Below are positions 39,178-50,703 of a DNA stretch of 64,000 bases, piece by piece. Within the stretch, counting starts at the first letter, position 1. Every line of letters starts with the position of its first letter. Under the pieces are notes generated by a model that did no database searches, was not told the DNA's origin, and worked only from the letters and a program-made list of their open reading frames with translations. Position numbers and translations under genes: made by a program. This DNA comes from Sphingomicrobium sediminis (GTDB taxonomy: Bacteria; Pseudomonadota; Alphaproteobacteria; Sphingomonadales; Sphingomonadaceae), in NCBI RefSeq assembly GCF_023805295.1, contig NZ_JAMSHT010000001.1, positions 1,302,001 to 1,366,000 of the forward strand, given 5' to 3'.

Positions 39178-40073
39178 TATTCGCTATCCTCCGTGACTTC
39201 CTGCTCGGACGCTGCGGCAGCAGCTTCCGCCGCCTCGCGCTCGGCGCGTTCGCGGGCATCCTCGAACTGTTCGCTCCGCGCGATGGCGCGTCCCGGCAGG
39301 CGCAAGTCGTAGCGCTCGACCCCGATGCCGAGGAGCGGCGAACGGCGGTCGACGCGGATGAAATTGTCGAGCGCTTCAGCGGCTTCGCGTTCGCCCTCGG
39401 GCAAAGCGAGAATTTCGCCTGTGGCGACGTTGAGATCCCAGCGGCGACCGCTCACCCAGCGCGCACTGGCCAGTTGCGGGCGCAAGGTCGGCGCGCGGTC
39501 GAGCAGGCGCTCCAGCGCTTCATATTGCTGGTTGGCCCCCTCCCCGATCAACAGCGGCAGGTCCGGCAATTCGGCAACCGGCACGCGCTCAAGGATGACG
39601 CCTTCATTGTCGATCAGGAACAGGCGGTCGCGGCCCTGCCACAAGGCCACCGGCTCACGTTCGACAATGTCGATGACCAACGTGTCGGGATAACGGCGAG
39701 AGACGCGCGCATCCTTCACATAGGGGAAGGCCAGCAGATCGCTGCGCACTGCGCCGACATCGACCAGCGGCAGCGCGCGGGTGCGCTGGCCGAGCGCGAT
39801 CTGGTAGACCGGTTCGCTCTCCATCCGCTCGACGCCTTTCACGTCGATGGTGCGAACGTTCATGCCGGCATCGCCCATCGCGCCGCCGAGGCCGCGCGCC
39901 GCCATGCTGGGCAATTCCAGCGCGAAAATGACAGCAATCACGGCGACCGCGATCAGCGCGCCCAGCGCCCCGCGAGCGACCTTGTCGGCACCCGGCGTCG
40001 TGCTCGGCGCGGCCTTCTTCTTGCGCGCCGGCGCCTTCTTTCGCGTCACTTTCTTGGCGGGGCGTTTCGCCAT
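39177..40073 (-). CDS. ftsQ: Cell division protein FtsQ
   Basis: A bitopic divisome protein linking early and late components. It has 298 residues: a basic cytoplasmic N-terminus (KKVTRKKAPARKKKAAPS), one helix (about 34-52), and a periplasmic POTRA domain beginning VRTIDVKGVERMESEPVYQI with the beta domain (LVIDIVEREPVALWQGRDRL). The C-terminal 30 residues are rich in Ala and Glu. Overlaps ddl as TGATG. Confidence 0.93.
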   Translation of the reverse strand: MAKRPAKKVTRKKAPARKKKAAPSTTPGADKVARGALGALIAVAVIAVIFALELPSMAARGLGGAMGDAGMNVRTIDVKGVERMESEPVYQIALGQRTRALPLVDVGAVRSDLLAFPYVKDARVSRRYPDTLVIDIVEREPVALWQGRDRLFLIDNEGVILERVPVAELPDLPLLIGEGANQQYEALERLLDRAPTLRPQLASARWVSGRRWDLNVATGEILALPEGEREAAEALDNFIRVDRRSPLLGIGVERYDLRLPGRAIARSEQFEDARERAEREAAEAAAAASEQEVTEDSE

Positions 40074-41008
40074 CAGGCCAGCGCCTCCGCGATCAGCTTC
40101 TCGACCAATTCGCCATAGTCGATGCCGCGATAGGCGGCCTGTTCGGGCACGAGGCTGAGCGGCGTCATGCCGGGCTGCGTATTCACCTCGAGGAGGAACA
40201 GTCCGTCCATCCCCCGCGCCTCATCCCAGCGGAAATCGGAGCGCGAGCAGCCCTTGCAGCCAAGATGGCGATGCGCATCGAGGGCGATCTGTTTCATGCG
40301 CTCCGCAATGTCGTCCGGCACTTCGGCGGGGCAGACGTGGACGGTCTGCCCTTCCTCATATTTATGTTCGTAATCGTACCAGCCATTGGCGATCTTGAGC
40401 TCGGTGACGCACAGCGCCTCGCCGCCCAGCACCGCGACGGTCAGCTCGTGCCCGGCGATGAATTCCTCGGCGAGCAGCCGGTCGAAATCCTGCCACGGCC
40501 CTTTCGCATCGGACGAGATGGGCGACCCGTAATTGCTCTCGTCAGTGACGATGGCGACCCCGACCGACGAACCTTCGTCGACCGGCTTCAAGACATAAGG
40601 CCGCGCCATCGGATCGGCTTTGTATAGGCTCTTCGTCTCGACGATCTTGCCCGGGGGCATCGGGATGCCATGCGGTTCCAGCACCGCCTTGGTCAGCTGC
40701 TTGTCGATCGCCACCGCCGAAGTGGTCACGCCACTATGCGTGTAAGGGATCTGCATGAGGTCGAGCATGCCCTGCACCGTGCCGTCCTCACCGGGCGTGC
40801 CGTGCAGCGCATTGAAGACGACGTCAGGTCGCATCGCGGCCAGCACCTGGGCGACGTTGCGGTCCATGTCGACCGCCGTGACATTGGTCCAGCCGCGCCT
40901 TTCGAGCGCCGCGACAACACCCTTCCCGCTCGACAGCGAGACGTCGCGCTCTGCCGACCAGCCGCCCATCAACACGGCGACATGCATGTCCTTGTTCAAC
41001 TCGCTCAC
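40073..41008 (-). CDS. ddl: D-alanine-D-alanine ligase
   Basis: An ATP-grasp enzyme making D-Ala-D-Ala for peptidoglycan. It has 311 residues from a GTG at 41008 that overlaps the murB TGA (GTGA); an ATG seven codons later has a ribosome site too close to work. MHVAVLMGGWSAERDVSL, NALHGTPGEDGTVQGMLD, KPVDEGSSVGVAIV and LLEVNTQPGMTPLSLVPEQA are the family motifs. It is followed by ftsQ. Confidence 0.95.
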   Translation of the reverse strand: MSELNKDMHVAVLMGGWSAERDVSLSSGKGVVAALERRGWTNVTAVDMDRNVAQVLAAMRPDVVFNALHGTPGEDGTVQGMLDLMQIPYTHSGVTTSAVAIDKQLTKAVLEPHGIPMPPGKIVETKSLYKADPMARPYVLKPVDEGSSVGVAIVTDESNYGSPISSDAKGPWQDFDRLLAEEFIAGHELTVAVLGGEALCVTELKIANGWYDYEHKYEEGQTVHVCPAEVPDDIAERMKQIALDAHRHLGCKGCSRSDFRWDEARGMDGLFLLEVNTQPGMTPLSLVPEQAAYRGIDYGELVEKLIAEALA

Positions 41009-41898
41009 CGACGTCCCACTCGTTTGATTTCCCATTCGAGCTCGACGCCCGAATGCTGCTTCACCTTCTCGCGCACTTCGTCACCGAGATCCTCGATATC
41101 CGCGCTCGTCGCATCGCCCGTATTGATGAGGAAGTTGCAGTGCTTTTCGCTCACCATCGCGCCGCCTTTTTTGAGGCCCCGGCAACCCGCCGCGTCGACC
41201 TGCTCCCAGGCTTTGCCGCCCTCGGGGTTCTTGAAGGTCGAGCCGCCGGTCTTGGTGCGCACCGGCTGCGAATTTTCACGCGCTTCCTGGATGCGGTCCA
41301 TCTCGGCCTGGACAACATCGGGATGTTCGGGATGCCCGCGAAAGGTCGCCGCAACAACGATCGCGCCGTCGGGTAATTCGCTGTGCCGATATGAATAACC
41401 AAGATCGGCATTGTCGAGCCGCTTCACTTCGCCCTCGCGGGTGACGATTTCGGCATCGATCAGCACGTCCTTGGTCTCGCGCCCATAAGCGCCGCCATTC
41501 ATGCGGACGAAGCCGCCGACCGTACCGGGAATGGAGCGAAGGAATTCGAGGCCGCCAATCCCCGCATCGCGCGCTTTGGAACTGACGAGGACGCCATGCG
41601 CGCCGCCACCACAGCGCAGCGAAACCGTATCGACCCGCTCGACCTGCGCAAAACTCTTGCCCAGCTTCACGACGACACCCGGCACCCCGCCATCTCGGAT
41701 GATGAGGTTGGAGCCGAGGCCCAGGCCCATCACGGGTACGTCCGGGTCCAAGGCCTTCAGGAAGTCGGACAGGTCTTCAATGTCGGCGGGTTCGAACAAC
41801 CAGTCGGCATTGCCGCCCGACTTGAACCAGACGAGCTTAGCCAGCGGCGCGTCGGGGGTCAGCTTGCCCCGCACCTCAATCTTGTCGGGTGTACTCAC
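41005..41898 (-). CDS. murB: UDP-N-acetylenolpyruvoylglucosamine reductase
   Basis: A flavoenzyme reducing UDP-GlcNAc-enolpyruvate to UDP-MurNAc. It has 297 residues from a GTG overlapping the murC TGA (GTGA); the frame is open upstream but the upstream residues are low-complexity basic. [20 protein letters not shown] and [21 protein letters not shown] are FAD-binding signatures, with [20 protein letters not shown] as the third domain segment. It is the type I/II-like short form. Coupled with ddl. Confidence 0.95.
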   Translation of the reverse strand: MSTPDKIEVRGKLTPDAPLAKLVWFKSGGNADWLFEPADIEDLSDFLKALDPDVPVMGLGLGSNLIIRDGGVPGVVVKLGKSFAQVERVDTVSLRCGGGAHGVLVSSKARDAGIGGLEFLRSIPGTVGGFVRMNGGAYGRETKDVLIDAEIVTREGEVKRLDNADLGYSYRHSELPDGAIVVAATFRGHPEHPDVVQAEMDRIQEARENSQPVRTKTGGSTFKNPEGGKAWEQVDAAGCRGLKKGGAMVSEKHCNFLINTGDATSADIEDLGDEVREKVKQHSGVELEWEIKRVGRR

Positions 41899-43310
41899 TT
41901 GGCCGCCCTCGCCGACTTGATGCCGTCCTCGAGCCGCGCGGCCCAGCCGGTAATATCGCCCGCGCCCATGCACAGGATGACGTCATTCTTGGCCGCAACG
42001 TCGCGTAGCGCCTCGGCAAGATCGGCTTCGTCCTCGACCGTGCGCACCATGCGGTGACCGCGCTGGCGCAAGCCCTCGGCAAGCGCTTCGGAATCGACAC
42101 CCTCGATCGGGTCCTCGCCCGCGGCATAGACGGGCGTGATCATGACGATATCTGCCTCGTTGAAGGCGGTCTGGAACTCGTCCATCAAATCGTTGAGACG
42201 GCTGTAACGGTGCGGCTGTGCGACCGCGATGACGCGGCCCACGCCTTCGGCTTCGCGTGCGGCTTCGAGCGCCGCTTTGATCTCGACCGGATGGTGGGCG
42301 TAATCGTCGATGATCGTCGCGCCATCGACTTCCCCGACCTTCGAGAAGCGGCGCTTCACGCCGTCGAAGCTCTTGAAGCCGTCGCGGATCTGCTCCTCTG
42401 TAACGCCCAATTCCATTGCCGCGCCGATCGCGGCCAGCGCATTCTGGACGTTGTGGCGTCCCGGGATGGGGACATGGATGTCCTTCATCACATGCTGCTC
42501 GCCGTCGCGGTCGGTGTGGACCACGTCGAAGCAGGTGCCACCAAGCTCGGCGCGGACATTGTCGGCGCGAAGATCGGCCTGCTGCGAGAAGCCATAGGTG
42601 CGGATGCGGCGATCCTGCACCTGGCCGATCACATTCTGCACTTCGGGATGGTCGATGCACATCACGGCAAGTCCATAGAAGGGCACATTCTCGATGAAGT
42701 CGACGAATGCCTCCTTCACCTCGTCGAAGCCGCCATAATGGTCGAGATGTTCGGGATCGATATTGGTGACGATGGCGATGGTGCCATCGAGCCGGAGGAA
42801 GCTGCCATCGCTCTCGTCGGCCTCGACGACCATCCAGTCGCTACTGCCGAGGCGCGCATTGGAGCCGTAGCGATTGATGATGCCGCCATTGATGACTGTC
42901 GGGTCGATCCCGCCAGCATCGAGCAAGGCCGCGACCATGCTGGTGGTGGTCGTCTTGCCGTGGGTGCCGGCGACCGCGATCGTTTGCTGCATACGCATCA
43001 GCTCGGCGAGCATCTCGCTGCGCTTCACCAGCGGCAGGCGTTTTTCGCTCGCGGCCTGGACTTCGGGATTGGTGCGGCGGATCGCGGTCGAACAGACCAC
43101 GACTTCGGCCTCGCCAAGGTTTTCGGGGTCATGCCCGATATGAATGGGGATGCCGAGATCGCGCAGTTTCTGGACGACGGGGCCGTCCTTCATGTCGCTG
43201 CCCTGCACCGAATAGCCGAGCTGGTGCATCACCTCGGCGATGCCCGACATGCCGATCCCGCCAATGCCGACGAAATGGATGGTGCCGAGGTTGCGGCCTA
43301 GTGCCTTCAT
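41895..43310 (-). CDS. murC: UDP-N-acetylmuramate-L-alanine ligase
   Basis: Adds L-alanine to UDP-MurNAc in the cytoplasm. It has 471 residues. [18 protein letters not shown] is the UDP-binding Rossmann start, [15 protein letters not shown] the ATP loop, and [19 protein letters not shown] the C-terminal signature. Its ATG overlaps the murG stop as ATGA, and its TGA overlaps the murB GTG. Confidence 0.96.
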   Translation of the reverse strand: MKALGRNLGTIHFVGIGGIGMSGIAEVMHQLGYSVQGSDMKDGPVVQKLRDLGIPIHIGHDPENLGEAEVVVCSTAIRRTNPEVQAASEKRLPLVKRSEMLAELMRMQQTIAVAGTHGKTTTTSMVAALLDAGGIDPTVINGGIINRYGSNARLGSSDWMVVEADESDGSFLRLDGTIAIVTNIDPEHLDHYGGFDEVKEAFVDFIENVPFYGLAVMCIDHPEVQNVIGQVQDRRIRTYGFSQQADLRADNVRAELGGTCFDVVHTDRDGEQHVMKDIHVPIPGRHNVQNALAAIGAAMELGVTEEQIRDGFKSFDGVKRRFSKVGEVDGATIIDDYAHHPVEIKAALEAAREAEGVGRVIAVAQPHRYSRLNDLMDEFQTAFNEADIVMITPVYAAGEDPIEGVDSEALAEGLRQRGHRMVRTVEDEADLAEALRDVAAKNDVILCMGAGDITGWAARLEDGIKSARAAK

Positions 43311-44455
43311 GCGGGAACTCCCATGCCGCTGGGCCGCGGGGCGGCGACGCCGACGGGTCCGATAGGAATGGGATTATCGCCTGCCGCGATACGCTCGACC
43401 AGGTCTGCAAGCTCTTCGGCGGCGCGCGGACGGCCGACCGACAGGCTCCGCGCTGCTGCGTTGGAGAGCGCTTCCGGATCGCCGGCAATTTCTTCGATCT
43501 GGCGGGCCAGCTTTTCCGGCTTGAAATCAGGCTGCTTGATCATTGCCGCGCCGCCGGCCTTGGCCATTTCGCGCGCATTGAATGTCTGGTGGTCGTCGGT
43601 CGCAATCGGCAGCGGCACGAGGATGGCGGGCCGCCCCGCCGCAGTGAGTTCGGCGATGGTCGAGGCACCGGCGCGCGCGATGATGAGATGCGCATTGCCG
43701 ATACGGCGCGGCATGTCCTCGATATAGGTCAGCGTCTCGGCCGGGATGTCGAGCTCGGAGTAACGCTCGGTCACCCTTTCGATATCTTCAGGACGGCATT
43801 GCTGCACGACACTGAGGCGATGGCGTAGCGACGCGTCGAGCTGGCCCAGCGCCTCTGGCACGACTTCGCCCAGCACGCTCGCACCCTGGCTGCCACCGGT
43901 GACGAGGATGTTGAGCGGCGCGGTTTCGTCGAAAGCCGGGAACGGCATCTCGCCCAGCCGCGCTACCTCGACACGCACCGGATTGCCGACCATCACTTCC
44001 TTGGATTTGTCCTTGGAGCGCTGCACCTGCTTATAGGCCGTTGCGATGGCCTTGGCCTTGCCCGCCAGCATGCGGTTGACCCGGCCGAGCACTGCATTCT
44101 GTTCGTGAAGCACGGTCGGGATTTTCTCGGCATGCGCTGCAAGCAACGCGGGAAATGCCGGATAGCCGCCAAAGCCGACGACGCAATCGGGGGTGAAATC
44201 GCGGTAGAGTTCGCGCGCCGCCTTGCGTCCCTTCATTACGCTGAAAACCGCCTTGATCATACCGAGCGGACCACCGCCCAGGCGGCCTGCCGGCAGCACC
44301 TCGACCGGCACATCCTCGAAGATGGCGGGGATCTTGGCGCCGCGCGCGTCGGTGACGAGCATCACGCCATGGCCGCGCGTCTTGAGTTCGTTGGCCAGCG
44401 CATGGGCCGGCACCATGTGCCCGCCCGTCCCGCCGGCGGCCAGCGTGATATTCAT
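43307..44455 (-). CDS. murG: Lipid II synthase MurG
   Basis: A membrane-associated GT28 glycosyltransferase that adds GlcNAc to lipid I. It has 382 residues. [18 protein letters not shown] is the N-terminal phosphate loop, [20 protein letters not shown] is typical, and [18 protein letters not shown] and [20 protein letters not shown] form the UDP-GlcNAc site. The frame continues far upstream inside ftsW, but this ATG, overlapping the ftsW TGA (ATGA) and preceded by GGAG, is the start. Confidence 0.96.
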   Translation of the reverse strand: MNITLAAGGTGGHMVPAHALANELKTRGHGVMLVTDARGAKIPAIFEDVPVEVLPAGRLGGGPLGMIKAVFSVMKGRKAARELYRDFTPDCVVGFGGYPAFPALLAAHAEKIPTVLHEQNAVLGRVNRMLAGKAKAIATAYKQVQRSKDKSKEVMVGNPVRVEVARLGEMPFPAFDETAPLNILVTGGSQGASVLGEVVPEALGQLDASLRHRLSVVQQCRPEDIERVTERYSELDIPAETLTYIEDMPRRIGNAHLIIARAGASTIAELTAAGRPAILVPLPIATDDHQTFNAREMAKAGGAAMIKQPDFKPEKLARQIEEIAGDPEALSNAAARSLSVGRPRAAEELADLVERIAAGDNPIPIGPVGVAAPRPSGMGVPA

Positions 44456-45621
44456 GTTCCGCTCCATCGGACCACATAGGGTGATCGGTTGAGATAGGGG
44501 TTTCGGCGACTGAAGGCGAGCAACAATCCCATGCCGACCGACAAAGCCAGCATCGAGGAGCCGCCATAGGAAATGAAGGGCAAGGTCATGCCCTTGGAGG
44601 GCGCGATCTGGACGTTGACCGCCATGTTGATGAAGGCCTGCAGCCCGAACTGGAGGACGAGGCCCGAGGCGGCGAGGATGGCCAGCGGGCTGTCCTCGTC
44701 GAGGAGCTTCACCAGCACGCGCGCCACGATGGCGAGGTAAAGAATGGCGATGGCGAAACAGGCGACCAGCCCGAACTCCTCGCCGATCACGCTGAATATG
44801 TAGTCGGTATGCGGCTCGGGCAGGTCGAACTTCATTTCGCCCGCGCCCGGGCCCAGGCCGAACATGCCGCCATTTGTCAGCGTCGCCATCGCATTGTCGG
44901 TCTGGAAATTGTCGCCCGTGCCGAACAGGAAAGCGTCGATCCGCTGGGTGGCGACGTCGTAGAAGAAGTAAGCGAGGACGAGCCCGATCAGACCGGCGAC
45001 GCCAAGGCCGATGACCAGCTTCATCCGCGCGCCCGCCAGCGCGAACAAGGCCGCCCAGGTCACGAAGAAGATGACGGTCGAGCCGAAGTCGGGCTGGCGC
45101 ATCAATAGGAAGCCCACCGCACCGACAAGAAGGGCGCTCGCCCCGGCGCGCGCGGCAAAGCTCATCTTGCGCGTGAAGATCCAGGCCAACGCGACGACGA
45201 AGACGGGTTTCATGAACTCGCTCGGCTGGACTCGGGTGAAGCCCAAGTCGATCCAGCGCTGCGCCCCGTTGATGGTCGAGCCGATAACCGGCACCAGCGC
45301 CAGCGCGATGAGGCCGACGCCGGTGGCCACAAGGCACAATTTCGTCAGCAGCTCGCGCGGCAGCATGGAGACAAGAATCATCACCGGGATCGAGGCAGCG
45401 ATCCACATCAGCTGGCGCCAGAAGAAATAGAGTTCGGGCAGCGTTTGCGTCGAGCTGGAATAACGATCCGCACCGGCGGGCGACGCCGCTGCGACGGCGA
45501 TAAGGCCGATGCCGATCAGGATGGCGAGCAGCAGCAGCAGCACGCCGTCAATTTCCCAGAACCAGCGCCCCAGTGCGGAGCGGTCGGCACGGCCATATTT
45601 CTGGGGGCTGAGCTTCAGCAT
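44452..45621 (-). CDS. ftsW: Septal peptidoglycan polymerase FtsW
   Basis: A SEDS-family polytopic glycosyltransferase working with FtsI. It has 389 residues from ATG 45621; the upstream open frame is an artefact of murD. About ten hydrophobic helices are visible. The conserved INGAQRWIDLGFTRVQPSEF and PFISYGGSSMLALSVGMGLL segments carry the polymerase motif residues. It begins one base after the murD stop. Confidence 0.95.
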   Translation of the reverse strand: MLKLSPQKYGRADRSALGRWFWEIDGVLLLLLAILIGIGLIAVAAASPAGADRYSSSTQTLPELYFFWRQLMWIAASIPVMILVSMLPRELLTKLCLVATGVGLIALALVPVIGSTINGAQRWIDLGFTRVQPSEFMKPVFVVALAWIFTRKMSFAARAGASALLVGAVGFLLMRQPDFGSTVIFFVTWAALFALAGARMKLVIGLGVAGLIGLVLAYFFYDVATQRIDAFLFGTGDNFQTDNAMATLTNGGMFGLGPGAGEMKFDLPEPHTDYIFSVIGEEFGLVACFAIAILYLAIVARVLVKLLDEDSPLAILAASGLVLQFGLQAFINMAVNVQIAPSKGMTLPFISYGGSSMLALSVGMGLLLAFSRRNPYLNRSPYVVRWSGT

Positions 45622-45622
45622 C

Positions 45623-46840
45623 TCAAAGCGCCTCCACCGCCGCGCGGAAGGCATCGCCGCGCACCGTGAAATCCTTGAACTGGTCGAAGCTCGCGCAGGC
45701 CGGCGACAGGAGGACGGTATCGCCCGCCACTGCATCCGCCGCTGCCATCTCGACTGCCTTGTCCACGCTTCCCGCTTTCACGGTTTCGACCTTGCCCGCC
45801 AGCAGCCCTTCGAACAAGTCCGCACTCTCTCCGACAAGGTAGGCCTTGGCGATATTTTTTAGGTGCTGCTCCATCGCGCCCAGATCGTCGGTCTTGGCCT
45901 CGCCGCCGAGGATCCAGCGGATGCGCTCATAGGCAGCGAGCGCGGGGGCAGCCGCATCGGGATTGGTCGCCTTGCTATCATTGACGAACAGGACGCCATC
46001 CTTCTCCGCCACAATCTCCATGCGATGCGGCAGGCCGGCATAGCTGGCGAGCCCCGCCTCGATCTCGTGACGCTCCAGCCCCAGCGCCGAGCAGGCGAGG
46101 ATCGCCGCCGTCGCATTTTGCGCATTATGCGGTCCGGCAAGCGCGGGCCATTTCGAGGTGTCGAGCGCGCTGCCGTCGGGCTCGCGGATCGCGACGCCGT
46201 CGTCGCCCTGCATCGCAAACAGTCGCTCCTTGGACGCGCGATATTTGTCGAAACTGCCATCGTAGCGATCGAGATGGTCGGGCGTGACGTTGAGCAGGAC
46301 AGCCACCTCGCAATCGAGGCTCTGCGTGATATCGATCTGATAGCTCGACAGTTCGAGGACATAGACGCCGCCCTCTGCCAACGGATCGATGCTGAGGATG
46401 GGCTCGCCGATATTGCCCGCAGCGATGCTCGGCACGCCGGCCTCGCGCAGGATATGGTCGATCAGCGCAGTCGTCGTCGACTTGCCGTTGGTGCCGGTGA
46501 TGCCGACCACCGCATGAGGAGGCAGTGCCGAGCGAGCGCGCGCGAACAGTTCGACATCGCCGATGATCTCGCAGCCCGCCTCGCGCGCCTTGTCGGCAAT
46601 GGGATGGCGGTTGATCGGGACGCCGGGCGAGACGACGAGGCTGTCATAGCCATTGAGCCCCTCGGTCACGAAATCGACTCGCGTCGCGAACGGATTGGCC
46701 TTGGCGCGGGCCTCTTCATTATCGTCCCAGCAGGCGACCTCGCAGCCGGCCTTGATCAGCGCATCGACGCTCGCGATCCCCGAGCGCGCAAGCCCGTACA
46801 CCGCGTAGCGTTTGCCACGCCAGGCGGTGCAGGCGATCAC
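45623..46840 (-). CDS. murD: UDP-N-acetylmuramoylalanine-D-glutamate ligase
   Basis: Adds D-glutamate to UDP-MurNAc-L-Ala. It has 405 residues, slightly shorter than E. coli MurD (438), but all three domains are present. It starts with GTG overlapping the mraY TGA (GTGA): [20 protein letters not shown] is the N-terminal domain. [20 protein letters not shown] is the ATP loop, LELSSYQID and [20 protein letters not shown] are conserved, and [20 protein letters not shown] is the ending typical of the family. Confidence 0.95.
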   Translation of the reverse strand: MIACTAWRGKRYAVYGLARSGIASVDALIKAGCEVACWDDNEEARAKANPFATRVDFVTEGLNGYDSLVVSPGVPINRHPIADKAREAGCEIIGDVELFARARSALPPHAVVGITGTNGKSTTTALIDHILREAGVPSIAAGNIGEPILSIDPLAEGGVYVLELSSYQIDITQSLDCEVAVLLNVTPDHLDRYDGSFDKYRASKERLFAMQGDDGVAIREPDGSALDTSKWPALAGPHNAQNATAAILACSALGLERHEIEAGLASYAGLPHRMEIVAEKDGVLFVNDSKATNPDAAAPALAAYERIRWILGGEAKTDDLGAMEQHLKNIAKAYLVGESADLFEGLLAGKVETVKAGSVDKAVEMAAADAVAGDTVLLSPACASFDQFKDFTVRGDAFRAAVEAL

Positions 46841-47907
46841 CGCAGTTTCAGAGTGCTGAGGCCCGCCAGCGCCAGCACGAAGCTGATGATCCAGAAGCGG
46901 ATGACGACGGTCGGCTCGGACCAGCCCATCTGTTCGAAATGGTGGTGGATGGGCGCCATCTTGAAGATGCGCTTGCCGGTCCGCTTGAAGAAGAAGACCT
47001 GGAGGATGACGCTGACCGCCTCCAGCACGAACAGGCCGCCGACGATGGCGAGGACGAATTCGTGATGGGTCGCGACCGCGACGGCACCTAGCGCGCCGCC
47101 CAAGGCAAGGCTTCCCGTATCGCCCATGAAGACTGCAGCCGGCGGGGCGTTGAACCAGAGGAAGGCAAGGCCCGCCCCGACGATCGCCAGCAGGAAGACG
47201 GTCAGTTCGCCCGTCCCAAGGACATGCGGGATACCGAGATATTCGGAGAAGACCGCATTGCCGACGAGATAGGCGATGAGCGTGAAGGCGATCGAAGCGA
47301 TGATAACCGGCATCGTCGCCAGCCCGTCGAGGCCGTCGGTCAGGTTCACCGCATTTCCGAAGGCGACGATCACGAATGCGCCGAAGGCGATGTAGAGCCA
47401 GCCAATATCCATCACCGACCCCTGCATGAAGGGCAGATAGAGATCGGTCCCCGACAGGTCGACCATCAGGAAGGTCGCAAGCCCCGCGACGAGGAATTCG
47501 AGCAGCAGCCGCAGCTTGGCCGAGAGGCCGGCATGATGGCGTTTCTTCACCTTGTCGAAATCGTCGACGAAGCCGATCACCCCGAAGCCTGCGGTGACCA
47601 GCAGCACGGCCCAGACATAGCGGTTGCCGATATCCATCCACAGCAAGGTGGCAAGGAAGACCGAGATGAGGATCAGCAGCCCGCCCATGGTCGGCGTGCC
47701 GCGCTTGGCGAGGTGCGATTGCGGTCCGTCGGCGCGGATCGGCTGGCCCTTGCCCTGTTTCTTCCTGAGCCAGGCAATGAAGGCCGGCCCGAGGATCAAT
47801 CCGATCAGCAACGCGGTACCCGTGGCGGCACCGGCGCGGAAGGTGATGTAGCGAAAGAGGTTGAGAGGCCCCGGGAATCCGAGCCATTCGGCAATCAGGT
47901 AAAGCAT
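46837..47907 (-). CDS. mraY: Phospho-N-acetylmuramoyl-pentapeptide transferase
   Basis: A polytopic enzyme that moves phospho-MurNAc-pentapeptide to undecaprenyl phosphate, forming lipid I. It has 356 residues and about ten helices. [25 protein letters not shown] (catalytic aspartates) and [18 protein letters not shown] are signatures; [20 protein letters not shown] is the C-terminal loop. Its ATG overlaps the murF TAA (TAATG). Confidence 0.97.
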   Translation of the reverse strand: MLYLIAEWLGFPGPLNLFRYITFRAGAATGTALLIGLILGPAFIAWLRKKQGKGQPIRADGPQSHLAKRGTPTMGGLLILISVFLATLLWMDIGNRYVWAVLLVTAGFGVIGFVDDFDKVKKRHHAGLSAKLRLLLEFLVAGLATFLMVDLSGTDLYLPFMQGSVMDIGWLYIAFGAFVIVAFGNAVNLTDGLDGLATMPVIIASIAFTLIAYLVGNAVFSEYLGIPHVLGTGELTVFLLAIVGAGLAFLWFNAPPAAVFMGDTGSLALGGALGAVAVATHHEFVLAIVGGLFVLEAVSVILQVFFFKRTGKRIFKMAPIHHHFEQMGWSEPTVVIRFWIISFVLALAGLSTLKLR

Positions 47908-49286
47908 TATGCGCCGCCTCCTGCCACCTGATCGACGACCTTGCCAAGCCTTAACGAATTGGAGGCTTTGACCAAAATCGCATCTCCGGGGCGGATTGCC
48001 GTTAACAGGGCATATCCCGCGGCATCCGCATCGTTAACGTGAATCACCTCGGTAGGGGTCAGCGAAAGAGCATCCGCGAGCGGCGCCATTTCCTCGCCGA
48101 CGAGGATCGCGAGCGCGATCTTCGCATCGGCGACCGGCCCGGCCAGACCGGCATGGAGCTTCGGTCCCTCCTCGCCCAACTCCTTCATCGCGCCCAAGAC
48201 CGCGACATGGCGCTTCGCCTCGACATCGCCGAGCATTTTCAAGGTCGCCGCCATCGAAGCGGGATTGGCATTGTAGCTTTCGTCGATGATGAGCACCTGC
48301 CCGCCCTCAATGTCGACATCGAGCCGCTGCCCGCGCCCCTTGAGGCCGGCCATCTCGGCAAGCGCGAGACCGGCACGCGCAACATCGCCGCGCGCTTCGC
48401 CCACCGTGGTCAGCACGGCGAGCGCATTGGACAGCCAATGGTCGCCCGGCATCGCGATGGTGAAGGTGATGGTGCGTCCGGGCAGGCGCGCGGTGACCTG
48501 GCTCCCGCCCTGCGGGGCTGCGGCAGCATAGAGGATCGAGGCATCGCCTTCCTTGCCGCCGAACGTCAGGACCCGATCGGTCTTCTGCTTGGCCGCCGCC
48601 ACAAGGCGATCGCGCTGTTCGCTCTCTTCGGGGACGATGGCGACGCCGCCGGGTTCGAGCCCTTCGAAGATCTCGGCCTTGGCATCGGCAATGGCTTCGA
48701 TGCTGCCGAGATTCTCGATATGCGCCGGGGCGATCGCGGTGACGAGCGCGATATGCGGGCGCACGAGCCGAGTCAGCGCGGCAATCTCGCCGGCATGGTT
48801 CATGCCCATTTCAAGGACCGCCGCCTTGGTCTCGCGCGGCATGCGCGCAAGACTCAGCGGCACGCCGGTATGGTTGTTGTAGCTCTTGACCGAGGCATGC
48901 GCCTTGCCGCCGGTGGTGCGCTCGAACGCGGCGCGGAGCGCTTCCTTGGTGGAGGTCTTGCCGACACTGCCGGTCACGCCGACGACGACTGCCTCCTCGC
49001 TCAAGCGGGCGCGCGCCGCCTTGGCCAATGCTTCCAGCGCAGCAGGGACATCCTCGACTTTAATGTGCGGCACGTCGACATCGCGGCTGACCAAAGCGGC
49101 GACGGCGCCATTGGCGAAGGCTTTCTCGATGAAATCGTGGCCGTCGTGCGCGGTACCGGGCATGGCGACGAACAGGTGACCGGGCTCGATCTCGCGGCTG
49201 TCGAAGGCGACGCCGTTGACGTCGAAATCCCCGCTGGCCGTACCGCCGGTGGCGGCGATAATCTCTTGCGCGGTCCACAGGCTCAC
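47907..49286 (-). CDS. murF: UDP-MurNAc-tripeptide-D-alanyl-D-alanine ligase
   Basis: Adds D-Ala-D-Ala to the tripeptide precursor. It has 459 residues. It starts with GTG overlapping the mur[23 protein letters not shown] is the N-terminal UDP site, [20 protein letters not shown] the ATP loop, and [20 protein letters not shown] the C-terminal signature. It uses the Ddl product from the same operon. Confidence 0.96.
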   Translation of the reverse strand: MSLWTAQEIIAATGGTASGDFDVNGVAFDSREIEPGHLFVAMPGTAHDGHDFIEKAFANGAVAALVSRDVDVPHIKVEDVPAALEALAKAARARLSEEAVVVGVTGSVGKTSTKEALRAAFERTTGGKAHASVKSYNNHTGVPLSLARMPRETKAAVLEMGMNHAGEIAALTRLVRPHIALVTAIAPAHIENLGSIEAIADAKAEIFEGLEPGGVAIVPEESEQRDRLVAAAKQKTDRVLTFGGKEGDASILYAAAAPQGGSQVTARLPGRTITFTIAMPGDHWLSNALAVLTTVGEARGDVARAGLALAEMAGLKGRGQRLDVDIEGGQVLIIDESYNANPASMAATLKMLGDVEAKRHVAVLGAMKELGEEGPKLHAGLAGPVADAKIALAILVGEEMAPLADALSLTPTEVIHVNDADAAGYALLTAIRPGDAILVKASNSLRLGKVVDQVAGGGA

Positions 49287-50698
49287 GCGGCGCTCTCCCG
49301 CGCAACCTCGACATCGTCGAACGGCAGGACATGGTCGCCCACGATCTGCCCCTGCTCATGCCCTTTGCCGGCGAGCAGGACGATATCGCCTGCTCCCGCC
49401 ATCCGGATGGCCTCGCGAATGGCCTCGCGCCGGTCGCCAATCTCGATGGCCTCGGGGGCTGCCTTGAGGATCGCCTTGCGGATCTTGGCCGGATCTTCGC
49501 TGCGCGGATTGTCGTCGGTGACAATCGCGATATCGCTATATTCGGCAGCGACTTCGCCCATCGGGCCTCGCTTGCCCGCATCGCGGTCGCCGCCCGCACC
49601 GAAGACGGTGATCAGCCGGCCCTCGACATGCGGCCGCAGCGCCGCAATCGCGGCCTCGAGCGCATCGGGCGTGTGCGCATAGTCGACATAGACAGGCGCA
49701 CCGCGCGCCGAGATGACCGCGCGCTCAAGCCGCCCGCGCACCGGCGAGATGCGGCCCATCGCCTGAAACAGCTTGCCCCAGCTGGCCCCGCTGGCCAGCG
49801 CAAGGCCGGCGGCGACGAGGACGTTGGCGGCCTGATATTCGCCGATCAATGGGAGCTTGAGCAGCTGCGTCTCGCCGTCATGAGTGATGCTGAGCGCCTG
49901 GCCTAGCGGCGTCGCGCGGCGTTCGCCGAGGCGGATCGTCTCGCCGCGGCTCCCCACTGTCATCAGCTTGACGCCACGCGCTTTAACCCGCGCGATAACC
50001 TCGTCCGATTTGTCGTCATCGGTCCAGACGACCGCCGTCCCCTTGGGATCGAGCCGCTCGTCGAACAATTTCATCTTGGCCTCGAAATAGGCCTCCATCG
50101 TCTCGTGATAGTCGAGATGGTCGCGCGAGAAATTGGTGAAGGCGGCGGCATGGACCGGCACGCCCGAGGTGCGGTGCTGGTCGAGGCCGTGGCTTGAGGC
50201 TTCGAAGGCGACATGGCTGATTCCCATGCGCTTCAGCCCAGCCATATTGTTGAGGAAGGTGACGATGTCGGGGCTGGTGAGCCCCGTCTTCACCTGGTCT
50301 TCCGAGGTCGTCACGCCCAGCGTCCCGATGCTCGCCGCCCGTGCACCCATCATGCGCCACAGCTGGCGCGTCATTTCGACGGTCGAAGTCTTTCCGTTGG
50401 TGCCGGTCACGGCGACGATCGTGTCGGGATAGGGCGCATAGAAGCGGCCGGCGACATGCGCGAAATAAGCGCGCGGATCTTCCGCCTCGATATGCTCGGC
50501 GCCATCGACCTTCACGCTGGGTCGGGCGATGACGCCGATCGCGCCGGCCGCAACCGCGCCTTCGATAAAGTCCTCGCCATTCACCTTGGCGCCCGGAAAC
50601 GCGCCGAAAATATTCCCTTGGACCACCTTGCGATGGTCGATGGCAAAGCCGGTAATCTTGATATCGCTCGCGCGGCGCGCGAGGTCGCACAGGCGCAA
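49283..50698 (-). CDS. murE: UDP-MurNAc-L-Ala-D-Glu-diaminopimelate ligase
   Basis: Adds meso-diaminopimelate to the peptide stem. It has 471 residues from a TTG at 50698. I chose it because GAGGAG inside the end of ftsI is 7 bases upstream and the residues RLCDLARRASDIKITGFAID match the usual MurE start; the frame is open upstream but only as low-complexity basic sequence. VAVTGTNGKTSTVEMTRQL is the ATP loop. VTDDNPRSEDPAKIRKAIL includes DNPR, the diaminopimelate-specific motif. Confidence 0.95.
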   Translation of the reverse strand: MRLCDLARRASDIKITGFAIDHRKVVQGNIFGAFPGAKVNGEDFIEGAVAAGAIGVIARPSVKVDGAEHIEAEDPRAYFAHVAGRFYAPYPDTIVAVTGTNGKTSTVEMTRQLWRMMGARAASIGTLGVTTSEDQVKTGLTSPDIVTFLNNMAGLKRMGISHVAFEASSHGLDQHRTSGVPVHAAAFTNFSRDHLDYHETMEAYFEAKMKLFDERLDPKGTAVVWTDDDKSDEVIARVKARGVKLMTVGSRGETIRLGERRATPLGQALSITHDGETQLLKLPLIGEYQAANVLVAAGLALASGASWGKLFQAMGRISPVRGRLERAVISARGAPVYVDYAHTPDALEAAIAALRPHVEGRLITVFGAGGDRDAGKRGPMGEVAAEYSDIAIVTDDNPRSEDPAKIRKAILKAAPEAIEIGDRREAIREAIRMAGAGDIVLLAGKGHEQGQIVGDHVLPFDDVEVARESAA

Positions 50699-50703
50699 AA
50701 TGC

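Noticed and set aside
44456-45406. Upstream extension of the murG frame inside ftsW
   Set aside because: The extension is an out-of-frame reading of ftsW; the real murG start is the ATGA overlap at 44455.
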